Under the pieces are notes generated by a model. The model saw only the letters and a program-made list of their open reading frames with translations, had not been told where the DNA came from and did not search any database. Positions 11,682 to 22,768 of a stretch of 64,000 nt of DNA are shown here, in pieces (the first letter of the stretch is position 1; every line of letters starts with the position of its first letter). A program made the translations under genes and the position numbers. Source of the stretch: Reticulitermes lucifugus (lineage: Eukaryota; Arthropoda; Insecta; Blattodea; Rhinotermitidae); assembly GCA_026260175.1 (NCBI GenBank), contig JAKCWW010000034.1, forward strand, positions 19,502-83,501, written 5' to 3'.

Positions 11682-11973
11682 CATTCAGACCTATTTTTTC
11701 CCCCCCATTGGCTCGACAGCCCCTTGGGGGCCTAGGCCGCCTCATTTTTCGAGGCTTTACGATCACACACTTTAGACACACACACATTCGGTATGACTCC
11801 TCTGGACGAGTGACCAGATCGTCGCAGAGACCTCTACCTGACAACACACAACACTCACAAGAGACAGACATCCATGCCCTAGGCGGGATTCGAACCCACA
11901 ATCCCAGTGAGCGAGCGGCCGTAGACCCATGCCTTAGACCGAGCGGCCGCTGGGATCGGCCATTCAGACCTAT
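11682..11973 (-). mobile_element. tRNA-derived SINE, family C, with 13-bp target-site duplication
   Basis: The body spans 11695-11960. The direct repeat CATTCAGACCTAT flanks it at 11682-11694 and 11961-11973. On the minus strand the head carries a B box (GGGTTCGAATCCC) preceded by an A-box-like CTCGGTCTAAGGC, and the tail ends in a T/C run on the plus strand. A second copy lies at 47.25 kb. The identical flanks indicate a fairly recent insertion. Confidence 0.85.
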
Positions 11974-12592
11974 ACCATGACATAAATATAAAAGCAGCCT
12001 CAGCACATTTTATTAAAGACTTCCTAGTAAAATGGAACATGGTAAATTACGGCAGAGCGAATTATCTTGTGGCGGGAATGTTGAGTAACGAAACACTGTA
12101 AAAACATCAGTCAGAAAATAAGTTTACATGCCGTATAATTTCATAAATAAAGAGCTTACACTCATTGTGATATCAGGAGAGTATGTCGCTGAGCCGAATC
12201 AAAATTGTAACGACCATAGATTTGAAGAAAAAGGCGAGCTGAAAACAACAGTGCAATGACGGCTGATAACACCGGACACGGAGTTCTGTCACCAGGGCTC
12301 GTCTCACGATGTGATAAATGTCTCAGTTGTGGCCGGGACTGTGTGGGAAACTAGTGGCGTAGCAGTACAGAGTAATGCGAAATGTTCTTTTTTACACACG
12401 AAAACAAAAAAGGCATAACACATGAGTTTAAACTTATTTTCTGACTGCCTCTCCTAATTTTGTCCCGAAAATGTATAACGTATCGACGTGCTGCAAAGAT
12501 ACCTACTTGCTCTATGAGTGCTTTCGAATCTACGTATTTCGAAAGCCGAAAGTTCAAAAGATGAAAGGCGGGTGATTTTAATAACTTTCATT

Positions 12593-12665
12593 TTGTTCTT
12601 TTGGGCTATGACACCAGGGCACCAACGTTTCGGAGGATTATACTGTCTCCATCTTCAGGGTAGCA
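12593..12665. repeat. single arm of a foldback element (ACGTTTCGG family)
   Basis: TTCTTTTGGGCTATGACACC at the outer end and CCAACGTTTCGGAGG as the core, then CTCCATCTTCAGGG. No partner arm is found nearby, so this is a solo or decayed half. Confidence 0.5.
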
Positions 12666-13973
12666 TTTGATACCCACACTAAAACGTCAAATCTTTGTTT
12701 GAATAAACATTATACACCTAGTTTTGAACAACTCTGAACGGCCAAGCAAGAACAGACCGCTAATTATAAGCCTCCTTTTCGCAACGAGTGAAGCTGGTAA
12801 CTGCCCCAGTGAATTTTATAGCATACATTAAGTGTTTCGTATTATATTTTCCATTTTCTCATCCAGCGACCCTCAAAACCAAAGGCGAGGGGTGTATATA
12901 AGGAAGAGGTTTAGGGCCTCACTATTTATCATCATTTGCTTGGAGTCAAGGGATTAGATGTTATCGAGCAGCCGTCTCGACGCCCGTTTGACAATTGAGA
13001 AGCGTCGTCCGTCCGCGTCTGTTCTAGACCTCCGGATATTGGGGAGGGGTTATTTCCACTTGAGTGTGTAAGTGATCTATGTCCCATTATAAAGTGATAT
13101 TAATTTAATAGCAAGTTAACGTATTACAATTCCCATGATAAAAATAATTTGTTTTTAAATTACAAGTCTTGTGAACAGAATGTAACTTGACTTCCAGATC
13201 ATACCAGTGCTCCAGTTATAAAACATTATATCGCTTATGAAACAGAAATTTGTTGTAACCCACACAATTAGTCAAACTGAGAGTCCCACATTGTTAGACA
13301 GGTTACAAACACAACGCCTGTCAAAATTTTGTGTCCACAAAAAATTGCCTCTCCTTATATTTTCGTAAAAACATAACATGCTGACGTGTTGGTCTATTAA
13401 GGATCTGTCAAGTTTTCCGTCTCCTGTAAAATTGTGTATCTGTAGGAAACGACTAATTGCTGGTTCTTCAGCTATATTATGAGCACCTTCGTTGTTTAAC
13501 CGTGTAAGTTCAATAGTAGTATTTACCGCCGAGTGCAACATTCAGAAACTCTGTTTTCAGGCACACTGTGTTTCTAGCCACACTGTACTTGTCGGTTTCG
13601 TATAATGCTAAAAAAACACCAATGATTTCTCTAAATATCGTTGAAGTATTGGCGTTTATAATGGAGACTTTGTGTGTTTACTCTGAGACACGAAAAAAAA
13701 ATATTTATACCGCACATGATTTAGATTAACTTCGGGCTTCAATTAATATTGCAGCCACTTACATGCCACCAAGTTACAAAAAAGAGGGTAAATGATATGA
13801 TGAAAGCCAGCATATAAAACTGTAGAAAATAGGCCAATTAATTTTGTCTTAATTAAGTGAAAGATATAGTTAATTATTAAGTGCACATGCTTTTGGGCAG
13901 TAGGCTTACTCCTTTGACAATACTACGTCTTTTATTAACTGACAGTTAACTGAACAGCGAGCCTTAATTAGAC
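12666..13973. other. no gene or clear element
   Basis: The ORF on the minus strand near 13272-13541 shows no recognisable domain and no splice or polyadenylation context. Confidence 0.5.
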
Positions 13974-14296
13974 CAGCGGTTCCCAAATTTTTTGAACAGG
14001 AGAACCCCTTCTTAACTTCAAACATTTTCGCAGGTCACCACTTCCTAATATTTGTACGTTTAGGCTCCGTTATTTGGTTACATACATAACGAAAAGGAAC
14101 TATTTTAAACTCAGTAATCTTAAATGCATTCACCCTTTATTCATCACAAAAACAAATAGGCCTGTAACGTTCGAAAAATAGTAATATATATGCGATATAT
14201 GTTATTTAATCGGTGTAAAGAATGTATATCTGCAAACTCCTTGGAATAATTCCCTTGGCAATCCGCGGTCTGCAGCCCACAGGCTGGTAACCTCTG
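13974..14296. mobile_element. hAT-like nonautonomous element
   Basis: It starts CAGCGGTTCCCAAA and ends with the complement of CAGAGGTTACCAGCC, both of the CAGNGG(T)T type typical of hAT ends. The flanking octamers AATTAGAC and ATTTAGCA match at 5 of 8 places, compatible with a decayed 8-bp target-site duplication. There is no transposase ORF. Confidence 0.45.
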
Positions 14297-14369
14297 ATTT
14301 AGCAGCACAGACTGCAGCTAACCGACCTCTGCGATAAGTTTATCTCTCTTTCAGAGGAGTCCTAGTGGT

Positions 14370-14750
14370 TGTGTGTGTGCGAGTGTGTGTGTGTCTGTGT
14401 GTAAGTGTGAGTGTGAGTGTGTGTGTGACTGTGTGTAAGTGTGAGTGTGAGTGTGTCTGTGTGTGTCTGTGTCTGTGTGTGAGTGTGAGTGTGTGCACGT
14501 CTTTGTAAGTGTGTGAGTGTGTGTGTCTGTGTGTAAGTGTGAGTGTGAGTGTGTGTGTGTGTCTGTGTGTAAGTGTGTGAGTATGAGTGTGTGTGTCTGT
14601 GTGTGAGTGTGAGAGTGTGTGTGAGTGTGTGTATGTGTGAGTGTGAGAGTGTGTGTGTGTGTGAATGTGTGTGTATGTGTGAGTGTGTGTGCCTGTGAGT
14701 GTGAGTCTGTGTGTGTGTGTCTGTGTCTGTGTGTGTGTGTCTGTGTGATC
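14370..14750. repeat. compound TG/CA microsatellite
   Basis: About 380 bp of GTGTGT interspersed with regular GAGTGT, AAGTGT and CTGTGT variants. The open frame through it on the minus strand (His/Thr-rich) is a by-product of the repeat and is not a gene. Confidence 0.95.
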
Positions 14751-14961
14751 TAGAATTTTCACAAGGAGGCGGTTTAGGCCCGGTTTGGGCTCTAGCGCCA
14801 CAAAAATAAACACAACATCGCTTCTATCAATAAAACAGTACTTAAGCTAAATATACGTGTATGAAGTGAAATATTTAAAATTGTTTCATAACCAATAAAA
14901 GGCTTTCAAACACTCTTATATTGACAGTAACCAAATCCTATGAAGTAAAATTAAAGTCTTC

Positions 14962-15150
14962 CCCATCCTGGCCATGAAGGCATAGGGGAGAATGATGGTA
15001 TACTCCAATCATTCTTACTCTCAGCGCTAGATGAGGTAAATGACTAGCTTCACGCTTCGGCCGGTTTCCTCCCAGGGGAAAGAATTCCCGAAGGCCATTG
15101 AATAGGAGGCTGGGTGGGCGCCAGTGCCGGTCTGCACACTGCGAGCTAAT
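14962..15150 (-). mobile_element. SINE family A, partial
   Basis: It shares with the intact copy at 26.4 kb the blocks CCATGAAGGCATAG, ACTCTCAGCGCTAGATG, GCTTCACGCTTCGGCCGG and GGAGGCTGGGTGGGC. The tRNA-like head is missing. Confidence 0.75.
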
Positions 15151-15198
15151 TCTTACAAATACACAAACTTGTAGGCCAATATTAACAAGCCTTTAAGT

Positions 15199-15260
15199 CA
15201 GTGGCTTGCAACCTTGAGGTCGCAGGTGGCTGTCTTGGGGCCACAGAAATATTCTAAAAG
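15199..15260 (+). mobile_element. hAT-like terminal sequence
   Basis: CAGTGGCTTGCAACCTTGAG resembles the 5' end of hAT-type nonautonomous elements. I could not place the other end. Confidence 0.3.
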
Positions 15261-15264
15261 TTTG

Positions 15265-16430
15265 ACGTACCGTACATCTATCCAACATGTGTTTTACAGA
15301 GAGTGGAAATTTAAAAAGTGCGTAAAATTTCTACCGTTGTTATATTTAGTCCCAGCTATATTTCAGAGATATTTAGAAGTATTACCGATTGGAAGATGAA
15401 AACGAAACATAATAGGAATCAGAATACAAGTTACGATAGCGTAAGAGAACGTGCTTAAAAAGGGAAATTGAGCACCAATGGTTTACATCATAGCTTTTTC
15501 AAGCACATTCGCGTCGCTAAGAATTGCCTATTAAAATGATGCTACCGGTCATGTCTATATCATAAAAGAAGTGGTGAACTGCCAAAGAATTTTAAAATTT
15601 CTGTATTGGGGGAGTTTGCTAAAATTTGTTGAGACATTGCAGTTTGAATTAAATTAATTTACACGATGAGCATTTTACACCAAGACCTGCATGCGATTCA
15701 GTGCTGACCTCTGCAGCGTGACTTGCTAAATATTCATCGAAACAAGAACGCTCTTAGAAGCAAAGTTGTAGAGAATATTGAAACACGCATTTTATAAACA
15801 ATGTGATTTTCCCGTCGGTCTTATGATTTCCTAAGTAATTAGACCAAAATGAGTGAACCCCACAGAATTGTTACGCTGCAGGTCTGTTTTCGACCATTTT
15901 AATCAGCATTGAGCAATTTTTTTCGTTACGCATGTGGAGATTACCAAAGCCTCTAATTTTCAATAATAATATAATGAAGGTCTCTGTCACATGAATTTAG
16001 GCCTCTAGATCTGCACGCTTATAAACGTATGATATTGAACTGAAATTTGTGTGACATGTTGTTAAACACTTATATTCATTCTACCTGAAAATTACCTTCT
16101 TTCTGAATTGCTGAGCAAAAAGGAATAAAGGCGCTACGATTGTTAATCTATACGCACATTTCACATCTTTTTTAGACGTAAATATGTGACTGAGCTGTGC
16201 GAATATAAATGTTCTGCTAAACGTTAATCGGAACTGGTCCTAGTCTTCAGGAAGGAAGTTGGTTACTAGACGTTTCGCTAAATAAAACTGACTAGGAAAA
16301 GGTTAAAGAAATATTCTGTTGATAGGCCTACATATATTTATATCCAACTAGAGAAAAATGTTGTATGAGTTTGTTTCTCCGCTATTCCCAAACGTCAAAC
16401 AGATATCTGCATCCGAGCGGACTGAAAAAA
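15265..16430. other. no gene or clear element
   Basis: AT-rich sequence without supported coding regions. Confidence 0.5.
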
Positions 16431-16570
16431 GCGGTAATGATTTTGACTTGTACTCGGAAGGTGCTCAGTTCAAATTTCCACCGGGACACCAAATATCGTG
16501 CCTGAAGTTTTCCATTATTTTCTTCAGTCCGTCAAAGCAAATATTGGTATACCACCTCAAATCAGGAAGC
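16430..16570 (-). repeat. degenerate dispersed repeat, possibly SINE/TE-derived
   Basis: On the minus strand a B-box-like stretch (CCCGGTGGAAATTTGAACTG) sits within a segment whose translation resembles TE-derived peptide debris common in insect genomes. The identification is weak. Confidence 0.3.
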
Positions 16571-16642
16571 AAATGATTCCTTCCACATCGTATCTATTCA
16601 TTAGTCTATGGTCATCTTGTCAGTCAAAGTTACAGTCCAGTC

Positions 16643-16725
16643 CAGTGGTATTCAAACTGTGTTCCGCGGAACCCTGGGATTCCGTGGGTAAAATTCAGGG
16701 TCTCCGCAAGCTCTTCCAGTAACAT
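16643..16725 (+). mobile_element. hAT-like terminal sequence
   Basis: CAGTGGTATTCAAACTGTG followed by TTCCGCGGAACCCTGGG, a typical hAT MITE 5' end. The partner end was not located. Confidence 0.35.
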
Positions 16726-19160
16726 TGACAAACACAATTTCGATAATTCCTAACAGAATTTTTTATTTTCCTCCTCGTCTTTGTTCATAATTGGCGCTGG
16801 GTTTATTTTCACTGTATATCACCAAAAATAATTCTGTTTCCCACAGTTCTGCGTGAACATTTTATTCTGTACATGAAAGATTACCTTTCAATTTAAAGTC
16901 TGTTGATCACTGGTCGCGTCTCAGATGCTGACAGCATGTGCAAGAGCCAGTGGTTATTGAGGAATTATTTCGTGCGAAGCATGGAAAGTGTTAATTCGCG
17001 TCCTGTAATCCAGTGGGCCTATCAGCACCCACCGTGTGTTTGAAACACATCAATCATGTCACCCTGCTTTTAATATCCGATTGTTGCACTGTGTAAACAC
17101 TGACGGGATTACTCCATATTGAACGCACCCCCTCCCTCCGATCTTTCTGTTGTGTCTCTTAACCAATTTAAGGGCATTTTTACTATTTATTACACCCTGA
17201 AACCCCCTTCCCCAGCCACCACACTCCATGAATGTATAGTAACATTAGCAGCTATAGAATAAGCGTAAGAATGGCCTATGTCAATTTTGTGTCTACAAAC
17301 GCCACCAAAACCGATCATGAAAGTGTACATGTCTTGTTAAAAGTACAGGAGGGATAAATTATGTATATCTGAATGTGATTAAATAATGGTCTTTCTGTGT
17401 CACAATTCCTTGCAAGAAGCATATACCAGACGTGGAAGTAATGCTCCAATATTTCTTCCCTCAGAGTAATAGACCAAGTTCCACACCATATAAAAATACA
17501 TACAAGGAATACACAAAAATGCACATATATATAGCAAAATTTTATAAATATTAACCCTTAAATTTTTAAGTAAGAGAAAGTGAAACAAACAATTCTGAAC
17601 TGAATAATGACAAGAAGTATCCGAAATTAATAATATATTTAATTCCATCACAAAATAATACTCATGAACAAATATTCACGTAGGAAAATAGATCTAATTT
17701 TTAATGACTGACAAATGTTTACATATACTTTACATTATTTTATAACAATATTGTTACTTTCGGCATAAACATATATCACTTTTGAATGCTCTTTGCTCAG
17801 TCCATGGCTGCACAATAAACCAGATATATGCTAAATCCGCCCTGCCGACTAATACAGTTCAGTAATTGACTTTAAAGTACACACAGTTCCTAAAAACAAA
17901 ATTGACTCTCCTGCCCATGCAAAAAATTGTTAAGTTGCACACCAGTTTATTAAGAGTGCTACAGTGCCTATCAGAAGCTGTAAACGAATTCAAACACTAG
18001 AGGATAAGGCACATTTTAAACCTGTTCTTTCATGTTCTTCACACCTCACTGACCTTAATCTTTACTTAAGCCAGTTAGAAGTCTACTGCTGCAAAGCTAA
18101 TTACATTACAGATAGTACAATAGCATACAGTTAGAAACTATTTATTTACACCTTTTCTGTAAAATTTTCCTTATATAGAATAATGTTTCAAAAGAACGTT
18201 GCGTGTCTTCGAAGAGCTATATACAAAATTTTTCAGCGATAAGCTGGTTTTGAGAAAACTGATAAAGGTTAATTTGAATTTCATATAAATTATACGTTAT
18301 ATTGCATTTGAGCGATGTAGACGTAAACTGATTCCATCATCCTTCTATTGTCTAATTCACAGCCAGTTTTGCAGGAGTCTCTTGCTGAAGTTTCCAGTAT
18401 ACATATATAATGGAAAGTTCCACTATACATATTTATTTATATATATAGCACTAGTAAACTGGAACGTTTATTCATTGTCCTAACCTCCTTTCTGCATTTC
18501 AGTTCATAATACAGCAGGCGATCCTCAATAAATGACGTCACAGGACAAAGAGCAATCGTTGGGGCCGAAAAAGTAAACTGTTTATATTCTCATTAAAGTG
18601 GTGCACGTGCATGCATCACCCTCTGGCGGTGACTTATTGAACTGTACACGGATTTAAACAGGATTACATGCAGCGTTTCATTGAAATCATTATTACTTCG
18701 CTCGATGGCCGATGACGTGGTTTGTTACTAGAACATGGGGCTTAGCGATGCTGCGGCCCTCATTTTTATATGTAATTCATGTCTATGATTCATCCGGGTA
18801 AAGTGCGGCAGTGACTTACGCAGGAAGACACCAAAGCAGGACATCGCAGGGCCGGAGACTGACACAAAGTACGAGCGATGTAGAGCCTCTCCTGCATAAC
18901 GGCAAATTTTATCTTTTACGTATATAAAATCCAGTTACTGTGTAGCGCTCAAAAATGTTTTCTTGGTTCTGCTGCAGCCATTGCAATTAAGCAATTTTAT
19001 CTTTCCGTTGTTTACACCTAATGTTACAGTAAGTCACATGTTGTCATGTCGCATGCTACAAATAGAAGCAGTATCAAAATCTTCATAACATCTGCGAGTC
19101 AAAAAGCAATTTTAAAAGACTGACTCCATGCGGCAAAGTCCTTCCAGAGAAGCTAAAAGG
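16726..19160. other. no gene or clear element
   Basis: Long AT-rich stretch. Short ORFs near 17315-17651 lack any recognisable domain. Confidence 0.5.
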
Positions 19161-19164
19161 TCGT

Positions 19165-19785
19165 AGCTAGTCAAGAAGTTCCCCGCTTTTTATGGAACCC
19201 GAAGGTTCAATACCGCATTCACAAGCGCCCGCCACCTGCCCTATCCTAGGCCAGATCAATCCAGTCCATGCCTCCCCATCCCACTCCTTGAAAATCCATT
19301 TTAATATTATTTTCCCATCTACGCCTAGGTCTTCCAAGTGGTCTCTTTCCCTCAGATCTCCCCACCAAGACCCTGTACGCACCCTTCCTATCTCCCACAC
19401 GTGCCACATGCCCGGCCCATCCCATTCCCCTTGATTTGATCTTTGACCACCCGAAACATTTTGTGAGGAGTACAGATCATAAAGCTCTTCCTTATGTAGC
19501 CACCTCTACTCCCCTGTTACCTCGTCCCTCTTAAGCCAAATATCTTCCTCAGCACCCTATTCTCGAAAACTCTCAGCCTATGTTCCTCTTCTATTTGAAA
19601 GACCAAGTTTCACAACCATACAAAACAACAGGCAAATTTGCAGTTCTCCATATCTTAATGTTTATATTTTTGGTTTTAATACGGAACACTTTGTCCTGAA
19701 ACTTTTGACAAACAAAAGTCAGGTTCTTTATGCTCCTACACACATGCCTAACATTTTCTGCTCTATTGTCTTGCGATGAGCCAAT
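19165..19785 (-). mobile_element. LINE (non-LTR retrotransposon) ORF2 C-terminal fragment and 3' tail
   Basis: On the minus strand, across several frames broken by stops and frameshifts, one reads LPVVLYGCETWS, then GWAGHVARVGD, GAYRVLVG, RPLGRPRRRWE and WGGMDWIDLA. These are the standard C-terminal signatures of a large insect LINE group (after the reverse transcriptase core). It ends in the shared post-stop block near 19190. It is 5'-truncated at about 19785 and cannot encode an enzyme. Confidence 0.85.
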
Positions 19786-21110
19786 CCCGGCACAAGAAAT
19801 CTGCCGTGTTTGTAAAAGGCTTTATTTTTAATCGGGACATAACATGAGGATAATCAGAAAATTTAAGCTTAACATTGCATCCGCTTTTCCCTCGGGGAAA
19901 AAACCTCACGTAAAAATTTGGTAGGACGATGCCTACCCTCGAAGTGTTCTGGGCGTGTGATGGCAAAGAATAATATTTGCTGCTGTCGGGAATCGAGAGC
20001 CGGTAGCTCATCCCACATCTAGCAAGTCTTGAGTTACTCCGGGCCATAACTAGAATTGACGACTTGATGAAGTCCCTTCTCTTGAATATCCTTTGGAGTT
20101 GATCAAATTTCACTGTTTTCTTTGAAAGATTCACTGTTTCAGTTTCTAAAATAAACACGGTGTTTATTTAGTGTGAAGCTACAGTAGAGTATGTTTGAAT
20201 TACAGATAAGTGAAGATGATAAATCACTATGCACACAGTGCCGGAGTGGCTGCCATACTCGCATGATTCGTAGCTGGTAGTCTTCCAAATTCAATGTGAA
20301 ACACTGATAACACTTGTGCGTGCTTTGTAAGGAAGGACTACTTAAATGAAGAACAGGTGCTGTGAGTAGTATCCCACTACTTCTCTTTTATATTTCTGCA
20401 AGAAGACAAAATTATGTTGAGGTCAGTAACACAGAGTATGGTTACATCTTTCTCATATTAAATTCACTGATAATTTAGAGACAGGTAATATGGCCTTGAA
20501 GGTAAATGGGAACGAGAAAGCAAAACTTCACGAATTCCAGAACTGAGCACGAGATGGAGGTGAATGGCAGAATCACAGTTCCCGTGTGGACTTAATAATT
20601 AATTGTGTCTGATTGTGTCAAGGATCGAATTCCAATTTTATTGTAAAGCCTAATGTCAAATTCACTATAACGTAATTGCTTCTATTTGTATGAGGTAGAC
20701 GTTAACTTAGGATTGGTTTTAAGAAGGACTTGACTCTGTGGACTGCTTTCTTTGTTTAGGATAGGGACTACTGGATGCGGTAGATTTAATAAAATTTCGA
20801 GTTTTGTAAGAGGCAGAAAGTTTCTTGAATAGGTGAGCAACTATTGGCTTCTAAAGAAGAATCCTGCTCCATGAAATTATTTGGTGTTGTTTTACAGTCT
20901 GGCTTTAAATTTTTGTTTGGTGTAGTGACAGGTCAAGGATAAGTAGAATTTTATAATCTGTTCGAGTCAAGTCATGCATCGGTCAGTGTTTCAGTAATTT
21001 ATTTGAGGGTTTAGCACTGTACAATCTCTCTCCTTACTTTTATTAGTTATAAATTTAAAAAACAACGTTCTCTTGAAAATAGGCCGAGTATCAGACGGTG
21101 TATTTACCCG
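19786..21110. other. no gene or clear element
   Basis: The minus-strand ORF at 19763-20158 begins inside LINE-flanking sequence and shows no domain. I regard it as chance. Confidence 0.45.
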
Positions 21111-21114
21111 TTCA

Positions 21115-21250
21115 TATTGTTCGCTGCAAGCCGGAAGGAGGCCGATTCGATGCCCGGTAATGTCAATGTCTAGAAATTCTGGGAGCCTCAACCTCCTGGA
21201 GCCCTAAGGGCCTGTCCAGGCTTGTAATGGGATAGATTTACATTTACCTA
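21115..21250 (+). mobile_element. SINE family B, internally deleted copy
   Basis: AAGCCGGAAGGAGGCCGATT with a B-box-like CGATTCGATGCCCGG is followed directly by the family B 3' block (TCTAGAAATTCTGGGAGC, then CCTCCTGGAGCC and GGCCTGTCCAGGC), as in the longer copies at 32.7 and 38.0 kb. The middle is missing. Confidence 0.75.
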
Positions 21251-21687
21251 CCCTGTTCTTAGGTAACCTAATCTATACGCTAGTCCTCCCTGACGTTCAA
21301 AAACGAAATCTCACACGCATAAAAGTAACATTAGGTTTAAAACATTTTATATATTAATATTTATTATATTAGAGGATATGAACAAGCGCTTAATCCCCAA
21401 TATTAAAACAAAATCTTAAATGTTTTGAGTAGGAAAAATAAAAACTGCCTAACCCGTGTTGGTGATAATAGTGATGATGACGATGACAAATATGAGAATT
21501 TATTTTCGTAACAGGCTTTACTGGAATCATCTGTAGAGGGAAATACTTCAAGCTATCGCGGAACGTATCTGGGTGAAGCGAAGTGTATTGCCGAAATTCT
21601 CCACTGGACTTAACCTTTGGTAGGTATTGGGAAGTGTTGGTGCTTTGGGTCGTCTGAGATTTCGGAACTCAGCTGTTACAGTCGATA

Positions 21688-22497
21688 ATGGAGTCAACTG
21701 CCTCTGCTCAGAGAAATGAAAAAGATCTCAACGAAAATTTCCTCACAATGCTAACTTGCTGTACATGTGCTCTGTATCTATCTGCTCCGATTTACCAATG
21801 CTGGAGCGGACACAGCTTCTGTTACCGCTGCTTTGCAACGTACATGAAATGTCCAACTTGTGAAATGACCTTTGTCAGGTGCCGTAATGTGTCTCTTGAG
21901 ACGATCACACGAAATTTTCTGTTTCCTTGCAAGAACCGTACCGAAGGATGCGAGGCCAAGTTCAGATTACAAGAACTGTACCAGCATGAAGAAATTTGTC
22001 CACGTCAAAAGCTGTGTGATTGCGCTATAGGGAAGTATGGAGATCGAAGTTGCTCTTGGAGGGGTCCGTCCTCGAACATTTGGTTGCATGTCAAAGACGT
22101 ACACCCTAAAAAGTTCTTGGTGTGTGAAAATATCGAATGTGTCATTCAAAATTTTGATCCTACTGAGAGTTTCACATCTGTGCTGTTGATAAGAGCTCTG
22201 GGCGAGTCATTCTGGTATTACAACAAACAAGATAAAGAGAGGAATACTTTTCTGTGTGGAGCCCAATACATCGGTCCTAAACACAGGGCTTTAAAATACA
22301 AGTATGAAACCGATTTCTATTCAACAAGTCAAAATGATTTTAAATTAAGCTTCAGCAGGCTAACACACCACGATGGTAAAGAAATGGAAGATATATTCAA
22401 TTCTGAACAATGTATGAGTCTCAGGTCCACAATGTTAAATAATCTTGTGCGGCAAGACAATTCTCTGCATTTTTACCTGAGAGTTAAATTAGCTTAG
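21688..22497 (+). CDS. SIAH/seven-in-absentia-like RING E3 ubiquitin ligase, gene A (single coding exon)
   Basis: The 269-residue product fits the usual SIAH length of about 280. A C3HC4 RING finger uses C24, C27, C38, H42, C45, C48, C55 and C58. The two SIAH zinc fingers follow: FPCKNRTEGC with HEEIC, then CDC...RSCSWRG with WLHVKDVH. The C-terminal substrate-binding (TRAF-like) domain holds GESFWYYNKQD, AQYIGPKHRALKYKYE and the closing NSLHFYLRVKL. Such proteins pair with E2 enzymes through the RING and send bound targets to the proteasome. All zinc ligands are present, so activity is plausible. The start ATG is preceded by GTCGATA; a possible 5'-UTR acceptor (TGTTACAG) ends 6 nt before it. 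The lack of introns, unlike genes B and C, suggests intron loss or a retrocopy origin. Substrates cannot be told from sequence. Confidence 0.9.
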   Translation: MESTASAQRNEKDLNENFLTMLTCCTCALYLSAPIYQCWSGHSFCYRCFATYMKCPTCEMTFVRCRNVSLETITRNFLFPCKNRTEGCEAKFRLQELYQHEEICPRQKLCDCAIGKYGDRSCSWRGPSSNIWLHVKDVHPKKFLVCENIECVIQNFDPTESFTSVLLIRALGESFWYYNKQDKERNTFLCGAQYIGPKHRALKYKYETDFYSTSQNDFKLSFSRLTHHDGKEMEDIFNSEQCMSLRSTMLNNLVRQDNSLHFYLRVKLA

Positions 22498-22540
22498 TAA
22501 AAATGTGGATTTGTTGCTGTTTAAATATGTGGAACTTAAT

Positions 22541-22546
22541 AATAAA
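22541..22546 (+). promoter_or_regulatory. polyadenylation signal of SIAH-like gene A
   Basis: AATAAA lies 44 nt after the TAG stop codon, in AT-rich sequence. Confidence 0.6.
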
Positions 22547-22609
22547 TATGTATATGCGAAAAAAATGAGTCGCCATAAGCACAATATTAAAATTAGCAAA
22601 ATGAAAGTT

Positions 22610-22768
22610 ATGAATTAAGATTACTGACTTCTGAGAAGTGACGCCTTGTACTTTAGTAGACATGTACCAACGTTTCGGAGGAACGTGGTGACTTCAGGAT
22701 CAGGGTGGTGTACATAATGTTCTCACATACCTGCCAAACCACACGGCGTCAAAATTCCCGAAGAGAGT
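22610..22768. mobile_element. foldback element (ACGTTTCGG family), decayed
   Basis: The left part GACGCCTTGTACTTTAGTAG leads to CCAACGTTTCGGAGG. The right end CCACACGGCGTCAAAATTCC then GAAGAG corresponds to the family terminus (GGCGTCACATCCCAGAAGA in other copies). Confidence 0.5.

Noticed and set aside
14340-14813. 157-codon minus-strand ORF
   Set aside because: It is the His/Thr-rich translation of a TG/CA microsatellite.
19167-19434. 80-codon ORFs on both strands
   Set aside because: They are frame-shifted readings of a LINE ORF2 C-terminus.
20238-20290. tRNA-like GCCGGAGTGGCTG stretch
   Set aside because: A-box-like start only. No convincing B box or pairing arms.
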